Notes: generated by a model from the letters alone, not told the origin. A DNA stretch of 64,000 nucleotides from Sunxiuqinia indica (GCF_009847015.1 NZ_WVEM01000003.1:1-64000), one strand, 5' to 3'; positions 53,178-61,600 are shown, counted from the stretch's first letter. A program made the numbers and translations.

Positions 53178-53891
53178 TTATTCAGCCAGGAAACTGTAGG
53201 ATTGGCTGACGTTATTGGCATAGAACTGGTAATGGTGCACTTTCCGGTAGGTGTAGTCCACATCGCCGATTTGTCGGTTCAGTTCGACTTTTATTTCGGA
53301 GAAAGCCTCCAGCTTTTTGCCGTGGTCGGTCTGGAACAGGTTGACCGTGATAAAGCGTGTGAGCAGCTCATCGGCTTCCTTTTGGCAGGTCTGTTTAAGC
53401 CAACTGCAGTTATCAAGTTTGTCCAACCGGTTAATACTGATATACAGCCTGGCAAAACCGGAGGCGATGCTGTAAATATCCGGCAACTGGTCGCTCTCGG
53501 CATCAAAGATTTTCTTTTCAATCTCGTACTGCGTTTTTGTGTTGTCCCTGATCCCGGTGGTTTCCTCGTGGCGGTCTTTCATCTGGCCTTTCTCAATCAG
53601 CCGTTCGATGATCTTCATCAGGTTGATACGCAACAGGTCGGAATAGGTCTGCCCATCGGAAACCGGCAAAGCACCCACTTCAATGTAATAATGGGTTGGC
53701 CAGGTGCGGATAAACACATGCGGTACCGGGATCAGCCAGCCTTTAAAGGCGATGAATGACAAAGGATAACTGTCATTCATCTCCGGATAGTCCCCGTGCC
53801 AGGATTTGATATCAAACACCTGTGCTTTCAGATTATTCACTGAAAAGCAAAGCGACAAGGTGATTAGCAGAATACATAAGATTCGACTCAT
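53178..53891 (-). CDS. secreted hypothetical protein within the tra operon
   Basis: This 237-aa protein has a signal peptide (ILCILLITLSLCFSVNNLKAQ). The mature part starts VFDIKSWHGDYPEMNDSYP, is mixed alpha/beta, and has two Cys in NCSWLKQTCQKEADEL that could form a disulfide. I do not recognise the family. It lies between the DUF4141-like gene and traJ, with gaps of 39 and 107 bp. This is not a position with a standard tra gene, so it may be an accessory channel part. Confidence 0.78.
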   Translation of the reverse strand: MSRILCILLITLSLCFSVNNLKAQVFDIKSWHGDYPEMNDSYPLSFIAFKGWLIPVPHVFIRTWPTHYYIEVGALPVSDGQTYSDLLRINLMKIIERLIEKGQMKDRHEETTGIRDNTKTQYEIEKKIFDAESDQLPDIYSIASGFARLYISINRLDKLDNCSWLKQTCQKEADELLTRFITVNLFQTDHGKKLEAFSEIKVELNRQIGDVDYTYRKVHHYQFYANNVSQSYSFLAE

Positions 53892-53930
53892 AATTTTTGT
53901 ATTAAATGGAAAATCATCAATAACCAGTTG

Positions 53931-54587
53931 TCAATTGTAAAGCGTATAGTAATAGGCAAAACTTTCCAGGCTACCTGAATCGAAACTTTTCTGGTAAGAA
54001 GCGTAAAGCAGTTTGTTGTACAGGTAACAGATCGTCCCGTAATGGCGGCGGACATCCTCGTAAATGCTGTTGATCGTGTCGTAGCGTTGTTTATCGTCCA
54101 TCATAAACAGGTCATCCTTAATGATGGTATTCAAAATGGTGGTGGTCAACTGGCTACTGTCATCCAGGATCAGGTCAAAAGACTGGACAATGACCGCCGC
54201 CTGCTGGGTTGTAAAATTTTGGTCCTGTACCAGCTTTGGTAGTTTTTCTGTATAAACCTGGATGATCTTTTGCAGCATCTCTTTGGTTTGCTTGATGCGC
54301 TTATAATCTTTGATCAGGTATGAAACTTTTTGCAGGCTTTCGAGCTTTTTTTGGTCAATGCCCACCAGTTCGGCAGTCAGGCCTTTGATGTCGCCGTTCA
54401 ATACCTTGATCAGTACGTTGTACCAGTTGATCTCCGACAGGATGCCCTTTTCCTGTTCCCAGAGGGCTTCTCGTTGGATACCTGCCCCGACATCAGTTAC
54501 CGGGGTTTGGCCATTGGCGGTTTGAATGCCAGTCAGGCTTGTGAATGAAAAAAGCCCGATAATCAAAAGGATTGTTTTAGTTTTCAT
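53931..54587 (-). CDS. DUF4141-like TraI-type secreted protein (VirB5-like)
   Basis: The protein has 218 aa from the chosen ATG at 54587. It has a signal peptide (TILLIIGLFSFTSLTGIQTANG) and a helical mature part: ALWEQEKGILSEINWYNVLI, then KKLESLQKVSYLIKDYKRIK, typical of VirB5/TraI proteins. The frame is open 32 codons further upstream, but that part overlaps the end of traG and is not signal-like. It lies 19 bp after traG. Its assignment as TraI rests on helical pattern and position. Confidence 0.78.
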   Translation of the reverse strand: MKTKTILLIIGLFSFTSLTGIQTANGQTPVTDVGAGIQREALWEQEKGILSEINWYNVLIKVLNGDIKGLTAELVGIDQKKLESLQKVSYLIKDYKRIKQTKEMLQKIIQVYTEKLPKLVQDQNFTTQQAAVIVQSFDLILDDSSQLTTTILNTIIKDDLFMMDDKQRYDTINSIYEDVRRHYGTICYLYNKLLYASYQKSFDSGSLESFAYYYTLYN

Positions 54588-54606
54588 TGTTGTCGCTGTT
54601 TTTGTT

Positions 54607-57033
54607 TTACATGGATTTGAGGATTTGAAGGAAGTTCTGATCGCGGTTCCCCTCCAGTTTCTGGAGTAACCGCTGCTTTTCACTTTGTTCGGATGTATAG
54701 CAATAATACTCGGGTTTACTGACTTCCAGTGCGTAAACCTGCGAGTAACTGCCCAACCCGATAAAAACTTCTTTCAAGTTCCGGTCTGAGGGCAGGTTTT
54801 TGTTGATCGAGAGGATTTGTTCTTTCTGGAATTCCGACAGACCAAGAGTTTCACTGATCGAATCGAACTTGTTGCGGAATTTGCTCATGTCAAGCAGAAT
54901 CCGGGTATCGGCATTGTTGATGATCGCATCGCGGATCACCGGCGAGGAAATCACGTCGTCCACTTCCTGGGTCACCACCATTGCCTCACCAAAAAACTTG
55001 CGGATGGTCTTGTAAAAATATTTGATGTAACTGGCCATCTGCGGCGTGGCAATAGCCTTCCATGCTTCTTCAATACAGATCACCTTTCGAACACCCTTCA
55101 GCCTTCGCATTTTCTGCATGAAAATATCGATGATAATCAGGGTGGCCACCGGGAAGATCACCGCATGGTCCTTTATATTATCGAGCTCGAAAACTATAAA
55201 CGGGCAGCGGAAAAACTCATCGGTATCCATCCGGCGGTTCAGCAAATAATCGTATTCGCCACCCCGGTAATATTTCGAGAGGATAAAGAAAAACTCGTTG
55301 GCATTAAACTGGATGGATTGTTCTTTGATTAAGTCAGGAATAAAGCCCCTGCAAAACTCGTAGTACCCGTTAAATGACCGTTCTGTGATTTCTTCAGAAT
55401 CAAAAAAGGCGGTCACCGAATGGGCGACCACGTCCTTTTCCATCTCCGAAAGGTTTTCCTTGTAAATGGTGTAGAGAACCGACAGGATGGTTTGTTTACG
55501 CTCAATATCCAGTTCCCCTTCCAGGATAAAAGGATTGAATGAAATCGGGTTATCGGTGGTAAACTCCACCATCATCGCCCCGCCCTGAGCTTTCAATCGT
55601 TCCTTCAGATAAAGGGTCAGCAGCTCATAGCTCCGGCCCACATCGAGCAAAACGATGTGGCAGTTTTCGCTTTCGGCATATTGTCGAAGCAAATGGTTGG
55701 TGAAAAATGATTTACCTGAACCCGAGCCGCCGATGATGATCTTGTTGCGGTTATGGATCAGGTGTTTCTGCATGGGCTCGTCCGAAATATCGATCCTTAC
55801 CGGGCATCCTTCCAGCCGGTCTGAAAGCCGGATTACAAAATCCGATTCACTGTTTATAAGCTCCCCTTCGAAGTTTATCAAACAACAGGCCTGCGGCACC
55901 TGGGTAATGAAAAGTTCGGTTTCCGGCAGTTGTGTTGAGAACGGCACACAGGAGAAAAATAGCATCGGCAAATCGTGGGTATGCTGGTAGGGGAAACAGT
56001 TCATCAGCGAAAAGGCCGAGGCCGCTTCGCTTTTATGCAGCTTTAAATCTTTTAGGGACGAATCAAAGAGCATCACATTGAAATGGGTTTTCACGATCTT
56101 TTCTCCTGATGTCTGCACCTGGTCCAGGAACGATTCTATTAGCCCTGCATTGACTTTGTTTTCAGATGAAAACTTCGAAAGGCTGTAAATCTTTTTGTAG
56201 CTTCCTTCCAGCGAAGCTTTGATCTCCTGCTGGTCGGGGATATAGATGAACTGGTTGGTGACATGTGAAAATGGCAGGTGATAACATACCGGGTATGCGA
56301 GCGAAACCGGTAGCCCGGTTTGCGGATGTTCCGATACCGGACGAAGCTCTGCGGGGATGTGCGAATAATCGCTCAGGGAAAGGATCTCCACAAACTGGTC
56401 CATTACTTTCAGCCTGTCACGAAAATCGATCCCGCCCAATACAGGCTGGTTATCGGTAAAGTTCAGGCTTAAAAAGCGTTCGATCAAGCCCAATGTATGT
56501 TCATTGCCAATGGCCTGCTCTTTGTTGATCAGCTTGCAACCAATCCCGTTTTGCTGAAAAACTGCGGTTATATTTCCTTTTAGTTCGTTGATCTTATCGA
56601 ACCGGAGCTTTTCCAGGTCCCGCTCTTTGCGTGACAGGATCAGGGCGGATTCAAGGTAACTTTTCAGAAGGCCTTTGTTGAGCAGGCTGATGTAAAAACA
56701 ACACTCGTGTTTCAGGTAATGCCTCCCTTCAAAGTGATCCAGGTAAGATTTGTTCAGGCCCGCTTTTGAATGGTTCGTTTCTGAACCGGACTTACCCGGA
56801 TGGAATTCGTTAACAAGGAAAAAATCCTGTTTGTGGATAAAACTTCCGGCAGGAAGCAAATTAATCATCCGCTGGAAAGTATCGTGGAGCATATACAAGC
56901 GGTCAGCGCTGCACGACAATACTTCCGGCAGTTGCAGCCGGAAACCGATTGTCAGGTCCAGGTTATTGGAAATCTGGACATCACCGTTAAAGCCCAGTAT
57001 CGGCAGAACTGATTCAAGGTTTTTGATTTTCAT
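54607..57033 (-). CDS. traG: TraG-family conjugation ATPase (VirB4-like)
   Basis: The protein has 808 aa. Walker A is GGSGSGKSFFTNHLL (435-449), and Walker B/following is KVICIEEAWKAIA, then VVTQEVDDVISSPVIRDAI. The N-terminal 400 residues form the VirB4 CagE-like region. It powers assembly and transfer at the inner membrane. It is 8 bp downstream of traF and is the largest gene of the operon. Confidence 0.95.
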   Translation of the reverse strand: MKIKNLESVLPILGFNGDVQISNNLDLTIGFRLQLPEVLSCSADRLYMLHDTFQRMINLLPAGSFIHKQDFFLVNEFHPGKSGSETNHSKAGLNKSYLDHFEGRHYLKHECCFYISLLNKGLLKSYLESALILSRKERDLEKLRFDKINELKGNITAVFQQNGIGCKLINKEQAIGNEHTLGLIERFLSLNFTDNQPVLGGIDFRDRLKVMDQFVEILSLSDYSHIPAELRPVSEHPQTGLPVSLAYPVCYHLPFSHVTNQFIYIPDQQEIKASLEGSYKKIYSLSKFSSENKVNAGLIESFLDQVQTSGEKIVKTHFNVMLFDSSLKDLKLHKSEAASAFSLMNCFPYQHTHDLPMLFFSCVPFSTQLPETELFITQVPQACCLINFEGELINSESDFVIRLSDRLEGCPVRIDISDEPMQKHLIHNRNKIIIGGSGSGKSFFTNHLLRQYAESENCHIVLLDVGRSYELLTLYLKERLKAQGGAMMVEFTTDNPISFNPFILEGELDIERKQTILSVLYTIYKENLSEMEKDVVAHSVTAFFDSEEITERSFNGYYEFCRGFIPDLIKEQSIQFNANEFFFILSKYYRGGEYDYLLNRRMDTDEFFRCPFIVFELDNIKDHAVIFPVATLIIIDIFMQKMRRLKGVRKVICIEEAWKAIATPQMASYIKYFYKTIRKFFGEAMVVTQEVDDVISSPVIRDAIINNADTRILLDMSKFRNKFDSISETLGLSEFQKEQILSINKNLPSDRNLKEVFIGLGSYSQVYALEVSKPEYYCYTSEQSEKQRLLQKLEGNRDQNFLQILKSM

Positions 57034-57041
57034 TGTAATTA

Positions 57042-57353
57042 CTATTTGGAAAATGGTTGTTGAACCCGTCGTTTGCAGCTGATAAACTGCGGCAGTTTCT
57101 GGGCAGTCTGTTTTTTGCCCCAGCCTTCCGGACCGTAGGATTTCTGAATCCGGTTAAGCCGGTACAGGTAAGCAAAAAAGGCGGGGATGATTAGCAGCAC
57201 GGCTGGAAAAGTCCCAAGCAAGATATACACGCTAGAGAAACCAAAAAAAGCGGCAATAATCCCGTACAACGCCTGATAAACCAAAGGGCCTGAAAGCCCT
57301 TTGATATACAGCCGGGTATCTACCTTTTTAACTGCGTAGCTGGCATTTTCCAT
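57042..57353 (-). CDS. traF: conjugative transposon protein TraF (DUF4133, VirB3-like)
   Basis: The protein has 103 aa. A TRLYIKGLSGPLVYQALYG start is followed by two adjacent membrane segments (IIAAFFGFSSVYILLGTFPA and VLLIIPAFFAYLYRLNRI) and a basic tail. Length and hydropathy match DUF4133. Its start codon shares a base with the traE stop codon, so the two are translated together. Confidence 0.9.
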   Translation of the reverse strand: MENASYAVKKVDTRLYIKGLSGPLVYQALYGIIAAFFGFSSVYILLGTFPAVLLIIPAFFAYLYRLNRIQKSYGPEGWGKKQTAQKLPQFISCKRRVQQPFSK

Positions 57354-57667
57354 CAGGCGAAAAAGGCTTTAATAACTACGCCAACCAGGATCAAAAACAA
57401 ACAGGCGCCAAACCAGCCCATGATGGCTTTCTGGGTATCCTGGTCTCCGCTTTGCCATTTAATATATACACGTACCCCGCCGATCAATCCAACCACTGCG
57501 CCAATGGCAATGATCAGGTTGGAAACCGGATCGACATACGAACTGACCTCGGCTGTGGCCTGGTCAATACCGGCAGCGGATTGGGCCACAGCCCGTGACA
57601 TGCCAAGAAAAAGGATAGCAGCAAAAGCTGATACTTTTAAGAAAAACCGTTGAATGTGTTTTTTCAT
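57353..57667 (-). CDS. traE: conjugative transposon protein TraE (DUF4134, VirB2-like)
   Basis: This 104-aa small secreted/membrane protein has a signal peptide (FFLKVSAFAAILFLGMSRAVA). The mature part has two hydrophobic helices (SNLIIAIGAVVGLIGGVRVY and MGWFGACLFLILVGVVIKAF) joined by a polar loop KWQSGDQDTQKA. This is the pattern of DUF4134, likely the pilin-like channel subunit. It is 19 bp after the 120-aa gene. Confidence 0.92.
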   Translation of the reverse strand: MKKHIQRFFLKVSAFAAILFLGMSRAVAQSAAGIDQATAEVSSYVDPVSNLIIAIGAVVGLIGGVRVYIKWQSGDQDTQKAIMGWFGACLFLILVGVVIKAFFA

Positions 57668-57686
57668 CTTTTAAAAATTTAATGGG

Positions 57687-58049
57687 TTATTGTTGATACT
57701 GGACTTGTTCCAGGATTTTTGGCATTTCGGGATGATCGGGCTGAGAGAAGCATTCGATGGAATATCCGTCATCAATCCCTGTTTCTTCATACAGGGAAAC
57801 CGGTAGACGAATGTCTTCCGAAAGACGAAGTGGGATCAGCTCTGCGGGAAAGTCCGAGGAACTGACAGAAACCGGGGTAGCCGGTTCTGCTAAACCATGC
57901 ATTGAAAAATCCTCTTCGAAAAGCAGCTTCCGGTTCCGGCCTTTTTCTTTCAGCCAGGCGCGAGTACTTACAAAAAAGTACCATAGTAGCAGGCTAACAA
58001 CTAAAAACCGGGAGAACTGCCCCCAACTGATTTGATCGATTCCAAACAT
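57687..58049 (-). CDS. small single-span protein, first gene of the tra operon
   Basis: This 120-aa protein has an N-terminal span (FSRFLVVSLLLWYFFVSTRA), then a basic KEKGRNRKLLFEEDF turn and an acidic/polar C-terminal region. I do not recognise the family. It leads the tra operon and is preceded by the 0.9-kb structured intergenic region containing the 33-bp repeat. Confidence 0.75.
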   Translation of the reverse strand: MFGIDQISWGQFSRFLVVSLLLWYFFVSTRAWLKEKGRNRKLLFEEDFSMHGLAEPATPVSVSSSDFPAELIPLRLSEDIRLPVSLYEETGIDDGYSIECFSQPDHPEMPKILEQVQYQQ

Positions 58050-58966
58050 TATTTATTCATTTTTTATATCCTTGTTGTATATGATTGATGAGAAAGGGCC
58101 GAGGCGCTTTATCCAATCACCGGGACAAAGTTTGGAAACTGAAAAATCAGCTTTTGTATAGGATTTGTCAGGTCAGGTGTTTTTTATTGTTAATCAAAAT
58201 CCAAGGGACAAAACGAATTTTAATGGCTTTTGATTGGATTTGAATGGTAGGAGATCTTTTTAAGGCGATTTCCCCTTTTAAAATAGACTTGTTTGATTTG
58301 TTTTGATTGATTAAAAATTATCGGAAAAGAAAGAAAAAACAGTCAAAAAAAGAAAGAAAGCCAATGGGTGAGCCGGTCGGGGCGAAAATGCAGGGCTGGA
58401 CCGCGAGATCAGAATGAAAAGCCGATAAGAATAATTCTGAATATAAGCAAAAGAGCGGGACACATGCTTTGGCCTTGCATTTTTCCCGGCGTGAGGGAAG
58501 TGGGGAGAACGGCTAACTTGGCTTTTCTTTGGGTTTTGACGGAAATATTTGACCTGCAAAAAAATATGGAAAGCGGGCGGGTAACAGGCAAGTGTAGCCC
58601 AGGTAATGGAGCGAAGCGGAACAAGCGGGGCTACTCTTTCCGCGGGGTTCAAACCGGCTTATTAGCTGAACAGGCTAAGCTGAGCGACCGATTCCTGTGA
58701 GCAAGCGGCGAACGGGCTTAGGGAGCGGTTTAGCCAGGTGAAGCGAATGTGCCGGAGAACGGGGGAGAATCACCAGATAATCTTTTAACCCAAGCGAATA
58801 AACAAGAAAGTTGCCCGTAAAGGTAAAATGCCGGTTAGTCAGGCATTAGCCTGGTTCCGGTCATACAATCCATTACGGGTATCTTTCCCGTTAATCCGAG
58901 GCTTGTGAGCAAAGTGCGGCACAAACGGAGCGAACAGGCCACAGGTATTCATATAAAAACAACCCT
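58050..58966. other. 0.9-kb gene-free structured region before the tra operon
   Basis: There is no protein-like reading frame on either strand. The part nearest traE holds the 33-bp repeat (58164-58196). The rest, from about 58350, is purine-rich on the plus strand, with many G/A runs (GGAGCGAAGCGGAAC, GAACGGGGGAGAA). Hairpins include AATGCC/GGCATT (near 58828-58848) and ACGGG/CCCGT (near 58874-58890). The phrase TGTGAGCAA occurs twice, near 58697 and 58906. Candidates are a long leader or regulatory RNA, a replication origin, or part of the transfer origin. The sequence alone does not decide. Confidence 0.6.
58164..58196. repeat. 33-bp repeat, copy 1, upstream of the tra operon
   Basis: The first 24 bp are identical to 61015-61038, and the whole 33 bp differ at two positions. 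Read on the minus strand the core is a tandem CACCTGACCTGAC. It lies about 115 bp before the first tra-operon gene. It is a likely operator or promoter element for co-regulation. Confidence 0.8.
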
Positions 58967-59629
58967 TCACTTTCTTTTGTCTTTTGCCTCCCTGTCAAAA
59001 GCCACCAGGTTGAACATCTCACGCATCCGCGAACGGATGCGGTTGCCGTAAATGGCTTCCAGTTCCGATGCGGAAAGGTTGGTGGTGATGTGGGTCAGCA
59101 TGTGTTTTGTGGTAAACAGGTCGTAGCGAGCCAGCAGGATTTCGGCCATCACATTGCACTCGTTCCCGAAATGTCTGGGTGTTTGTTCCAGCCCCAGGTC
59201 GTCAAAACACCAGACTTTAGGAATGGGTATTCCACCGATTTTGAAATATGATCCCTTGCTGTACAGGTTAATCACAGAATAACCGTCTTTCTCAAATTCA
59301 AAGCTGATTTCCCGGGTTGGTTTGACCAGGTATTGGGTCTCCCGGGGGCAGAAATGGCTTATCAGCCGGGAAAGGGCACTTTTTCCGCATCCGATTGGAC
59401 CGGACAGGAGGATCCCCTTGCGAAGGCTGATGCCATGCTTCTCGGCGTTTTCCCTGTCGCCGATAGCGTACACCAGCAATTTGTAGATCAGCTCCAGGTC
59501 GCCGGGGTCAATGGCAAAATGCGCCCCGAACAGCATTTTCCCTTTTTCCTCCAACCAGATCACACTTCTTTGGAAATTGAAGTTGAACACGCCGCCCCTA
59601 AACTCGGCAATTTGATCATAGGGGTTCAT
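58967..59629 (-). CDS. DnaC/IstB-like AAA+ ATPase (helicase-loader type)
   Basis: The protein has about 220 aa from ATG 59629 (MNPYDQ). Walker A is LSGPIGCGKSALSRLI, Walker B is VWCFDDLGLEQTP, sensor-1-like is THITTNLSASELEAIYG, and a terminal Arg-rich stretch RIRSRMREMFNLVAFDREA carries the arginine finger region. Such ATPases load replicative helicase or act with replication proteins. The frame is open to 59692, but that part overlaps the previous gene. With the chosen start the overlap is 14 nt. It probably works with the winged-helix protein upstream in element replication or transfer. Confidence 0.85.
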   Translation of the reverse strand: MNPYDQIAEFRGGVFNFNFQRSVIWLEEKGKMLFGAHFAIDPGDLELIYKLLVYAIGDRENAEKHGISLRKGILLSGPIGCGKSALSRLISHFCPRETQYLVKPTREISFEFEKDGYSVINLYSKGSYFKIGGIPIPKVWCFDDLGLEQTPRHFGNECNVMAEILLARYDLFTTKHMLTHITTNLSASELEAIYGNRIRSRMREMFNLVAFDREAKDKRK

Positions 59630-60647
59630 CGTAATTTTTGTTGACCGCGACATTGAGGTTGCCGGTGCGGACTTGATTGAATATTTGTTCATCTGTTTTG
59701 TTGTTTTTATTGTTTATGATCCATTTCCGGGCAAGGGCTTGCCAGGAAACAATGGTTTTCATATCCCCGGTTTTCCAGCCCGATGACTGGTAATGGGTAT
59801 AAAATTTCTGCGCATCATCACCCGAAGACTGGTTCTGTTCAAAAAAGTTTCTGATGGTTTCGATACCCGGAATTTGGATTTTGAGTTCACCATCTCTTTT
59901 TCGGATTTCCTCTTCTCCTTCTTTTTTATCTTCTGAAACTTTTTCTTCTGAATTTCTTTTTGAAGATTCTTCTTCCTGTTTATTCTTGTTTGTAATGTTT
60001 ATAAGAAGTGTATCACTTGCTGTATCAGTTCCGGTATCAGGTTTAATACCGCCAGGTTCATTTTTTCGGTTTGCAGCACTTCTTCCGATATCATTTTCAG
60101 TACCGGCTATAGTACCGGTACCGCTTGCTTTATCATCTCCTGTATTAGTTGTGGTATCACATTGAATACCGGTATCGCCTGCTGTACCTGCTCCGGTATC
60201 AGTTTTAAGATTACCGGAAGTACCGGTATCAGTTGCTGTAATTCTTGCGGTATCAGAAGTGGTATCATTTTCGGCACCGGTATCAGTTGCAGTCTTTCCT
60301 GCGGTATCGGTTCCGGTATCATTTTTAATACCGGTATCATCGGCAGTATCACCTGTAATATCAAATCGGATACAGGCAACTTTGCTACCTGAGTGCAAAT
60401 TGGAAGAGGGGAGGTAACTGATATAACCCCAACCGGTCAGTTCTTTCATGCAACGGGCATAAGTATTGGCAGAGCCGATCCGGGCCAGTTTCATCACTTC
60501 CGCCCGGGAAATGGTAAACTGGTCGCTGAACCGGTTGGCGTTCCAATGCTGGAAAAGGGCCATATACAGGCTGATGTGATAGGAAGATAGGCGCCCATCT
60601 TTGGCCAAGCGTTCAAAAAATCCGTTCAGGTGCCGGATATAGTTCAT
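59616..60647 (-). CDS. winged-helix replication/regulator protein with Asp-Thr-Gly-rich linker
   Basis: The protein has 343 aa. The start ATG at 60647 shares its A with the TAA stop of the Xis-like gene (TAATG). The N-terminal 95 residues form a winged helix (SYHISLYMALFQHWNANRFS, FTISRAEVMKLARIGSANTY), like RepA/DnaD-type initiators and ICE helix-turn-helix proteins. Residues about 100-215 are a low-complexity linker of DTGTDTA-type repeats. After an acidic/basic stretch, the C-terminal 90 residues (FFEQNQSSGDDAQKFYTHYQ, SWQALARKWI) resemble the DnaD C-terminal region. With the DnaC-like ATPase next to it, a primosome or replication role fits. Confidence 0.8.
   Translation of the reverse strand: MNYIRHLNGFFERLAKDGRLSSYHISLYMALFQHWNANRFSDQFTISRAEVMKLARIGSANTYARCMKELTGWGYISYLPSSNLHSGSKVACIRFDITGDTADDTGIKNDTGTDTAGKTATDTGAENDTTSDTARITATDTGTSGNLKTDTGAGTAGDTGIQCDTTTNTGDDKASGTGTIAGTENDIGRSAANRKNEPGGIKPDTGTDTASDTLLINITNKNKQEEESSKRNSEEKVSEDKKEGEEEIRKRDGELKIQIPGIETIRNFFEQNQSSGDDAQKFYTHYQSSGWKTGDMKTIVSWQALARKWIINNKNNKTDEQIFNQVRTGNLNVAVNKNYDEPL
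59996..60350. repeat. degenerate short tandem repeat coding a D-T-G-rich linker
   Basis: The word GGTATC, mostly as CCGGTATC, recurs about every 15-36 bp on the plus strand through this stretch. On the coding strand it gives GATACCGG, reading Asp-Thr-Gly. Copies differ in the bases between, so it is an old, diverged minisatellite. Confidence 0.8.
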
Positions 60648-60979
60648 TACCGGGGTCCAAATCCGATCCACGACTGGCTTTTACCCGATTCCAGTATTTT
60701 GTGAATATCACCGGAATCGTAATACAAAACACCACCCATTTTGGTAAAAGGGAGGGTGCCGTTGATCCGCATGTTTTGGAGGGTGCCGGGTGAAATACCC
60801 AGAAGTTTTCGGACTTCTCCCGAACGGAGCCACTTTTTAGTGGTAAGCCCTTGGTTTTCTTTGAAGAGTTTTTTTAGTTCGGAAAATAATTCGGTTTTAA
60901 ATTCCCGAAGGTCATCGGTGGTCAAAATTTCTGATGGCATAACTTTTATTTTTGAATGGTTCATTTTGATTTCATCCAA
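60647..60979 (-). CDS. helix-turn-helix (excisionase-like) protein
   Basis: This 110-aa protein has a C-terminal HTH_17/MerR-like DNA-binding domain: KKWLRSGEVRKLLGISPGTL, then QNMRINGTLPFTKMGGVLYY. The N-terminal 45 residues are charged and helical. Domains of this type serve as excisionases (Xis) or small regulators in Bacteroides elements. A 33-bp repeat shared with the tra operon lies 36 bp before its start. The stop codon overlaps the next start by one base. Alternative starts exist at the second and third Met. Confidence 0.85.
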   Translation of the reverse strand: MDEIKMNHSKIKVMPSEILTTDDLREFKTELFSELKKLFKENQGLTTKKWLRSGEVRKLLGISPGTLQNMRINGTLPFTKMGGVLYYDSGDIHKILESGKSQSWIGFGPR

Positions 60980-61014
60980 AATTGCGGCCTTCAGAATTAA
61001 TCTGTTCCATATGG

Positions 61015-61047
61015 TTTGTCAGGTCAGGTGTTTTTTATAGTTAAACA
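61015..61047. repeat. 33-bp repeat, copy 2, upstream of the Xis-like operon
   Basis: It is identical in its first 24 bp to 58164-58187 and differs at two of 33 positions overall. The minus-strand core is CACCTGACCTGAC. It lies 36 bp before the HTH gene start and 14 bp after the end of the small ORF upstream. Confidence 0.8.
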
Positions 61048-61060
61048 TTTTTTTTGCCGA

Positions 61061-61312
61061 TTATTCAGAAACACTGATCTTCTTTTTTCGCCTTCTTTCG
61101 CGATAACGCTCCACGCAATCCCGGTGAAAAGCGCGCATCCTGTCCAGTTCTTCCTGCGGGACGGTTTCGATTTGCATAATTTGTTGCCGTTCATCATTCA
61201 GCTTGTAATAGGGGATAAAAGGACAATTATCAAGGGGGTTGCCCATTGGACATCCGGAGAAGGCGTTGATCAGGTCAACATTTTTAAGGATTTTGGGAGT
61301 GTTAAGTGACAT
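61061..61312 (-). CDS. small ICE protein, unknown
   Basis: The protein has 83 aa from ATG 61312 (MSLNTPKILK). It contains a short Cys-bearing segment AFSGCPMGNPLDNCPFIPYY, then a helix ETVPQEELDRMRAFHRDCVE and a very basic tail. The frame is open to 61495 through the nested palindrome, but only from a TTG and with no protein-like character. I do not recognise the family. The Cys pair could bind metal. Confidence 0.6.
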   Translation of the reverse strand: MSLNTPKILKNVDLINAFSGCPMGNPLDNCPFIPYYKLNDERQQIMQIETVPQEELDRMRAFHRDCVERYRERRRKKKISVSE

Positions 61313-61384
61313 AGCGGTTATTCTTTGAAGGTTGAAGTTACTGGTAAAAAAGAGGCGTGAACCAAGACTTAATGCTTCCAAGGT

Positions 61385-61481
61385 ACCGCCAGGAACCCTA
61401 GTCTCAGTTAAGTTCGATCCACGCCAAAAGCGCAGACATCGAACCTTTATTTCTGAGACTATTATCAATAAAACTGGCGGT
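61385..61481. repeat. four-tier nested palindrome between rteC and the small ORF
   Basis: Arms in order from outside: ACCGCCAG/CTGGCGGT (61385-61392 with 61474-61481), TAGTCTCAG/CTGAGACTA (61399-61407 with 61453-61461), GTTCGAT/ATCGAAC (61412-61418 with 61438-61444), and a weak CGC/GCG core (61422-61424 with 61430-61432). All but the core are 7-9 bp and perfect, with unpaired bulges between. It lies 73 bp before the ATG at 61312 and 120 bp after the end of rteC. It could be an RNA leader, a cis site for a regulator, or an origin. Confidence 0.8.
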
Positions 61482-61600
61482 TTTAGGATTCTCAAATAAA
61501 AGCCAATGCTTTCTATATTTTCAATTCACCAAAGCCTGTGCTTAGGTGTTTTCTTATTTGTTCATTTTTGACAAAGATATAAAATCATTTCTTTTCAGTT

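Noticed and set aside
58311-58700. Two frames of 110-113 aa on opposite strands in the structured region
   Set aside because: Both cover the same purine-rich DNA, have unusual composition and no motif; treated as chance frames, though a small gene cannot be fully excluded.
58380-58760. Third copy of the repeated leader family
   Set aside because: Some words (GCGAAGCG, TTTCCGCGGGG) look alike, but the ordered blocks shared by the two leaders are not found.
60162-60392. Cys/Gly/Ile-rich plus-strand frame
   Set aside because: Antisense shadow of the Asp-Thr-Gly repeat linker.
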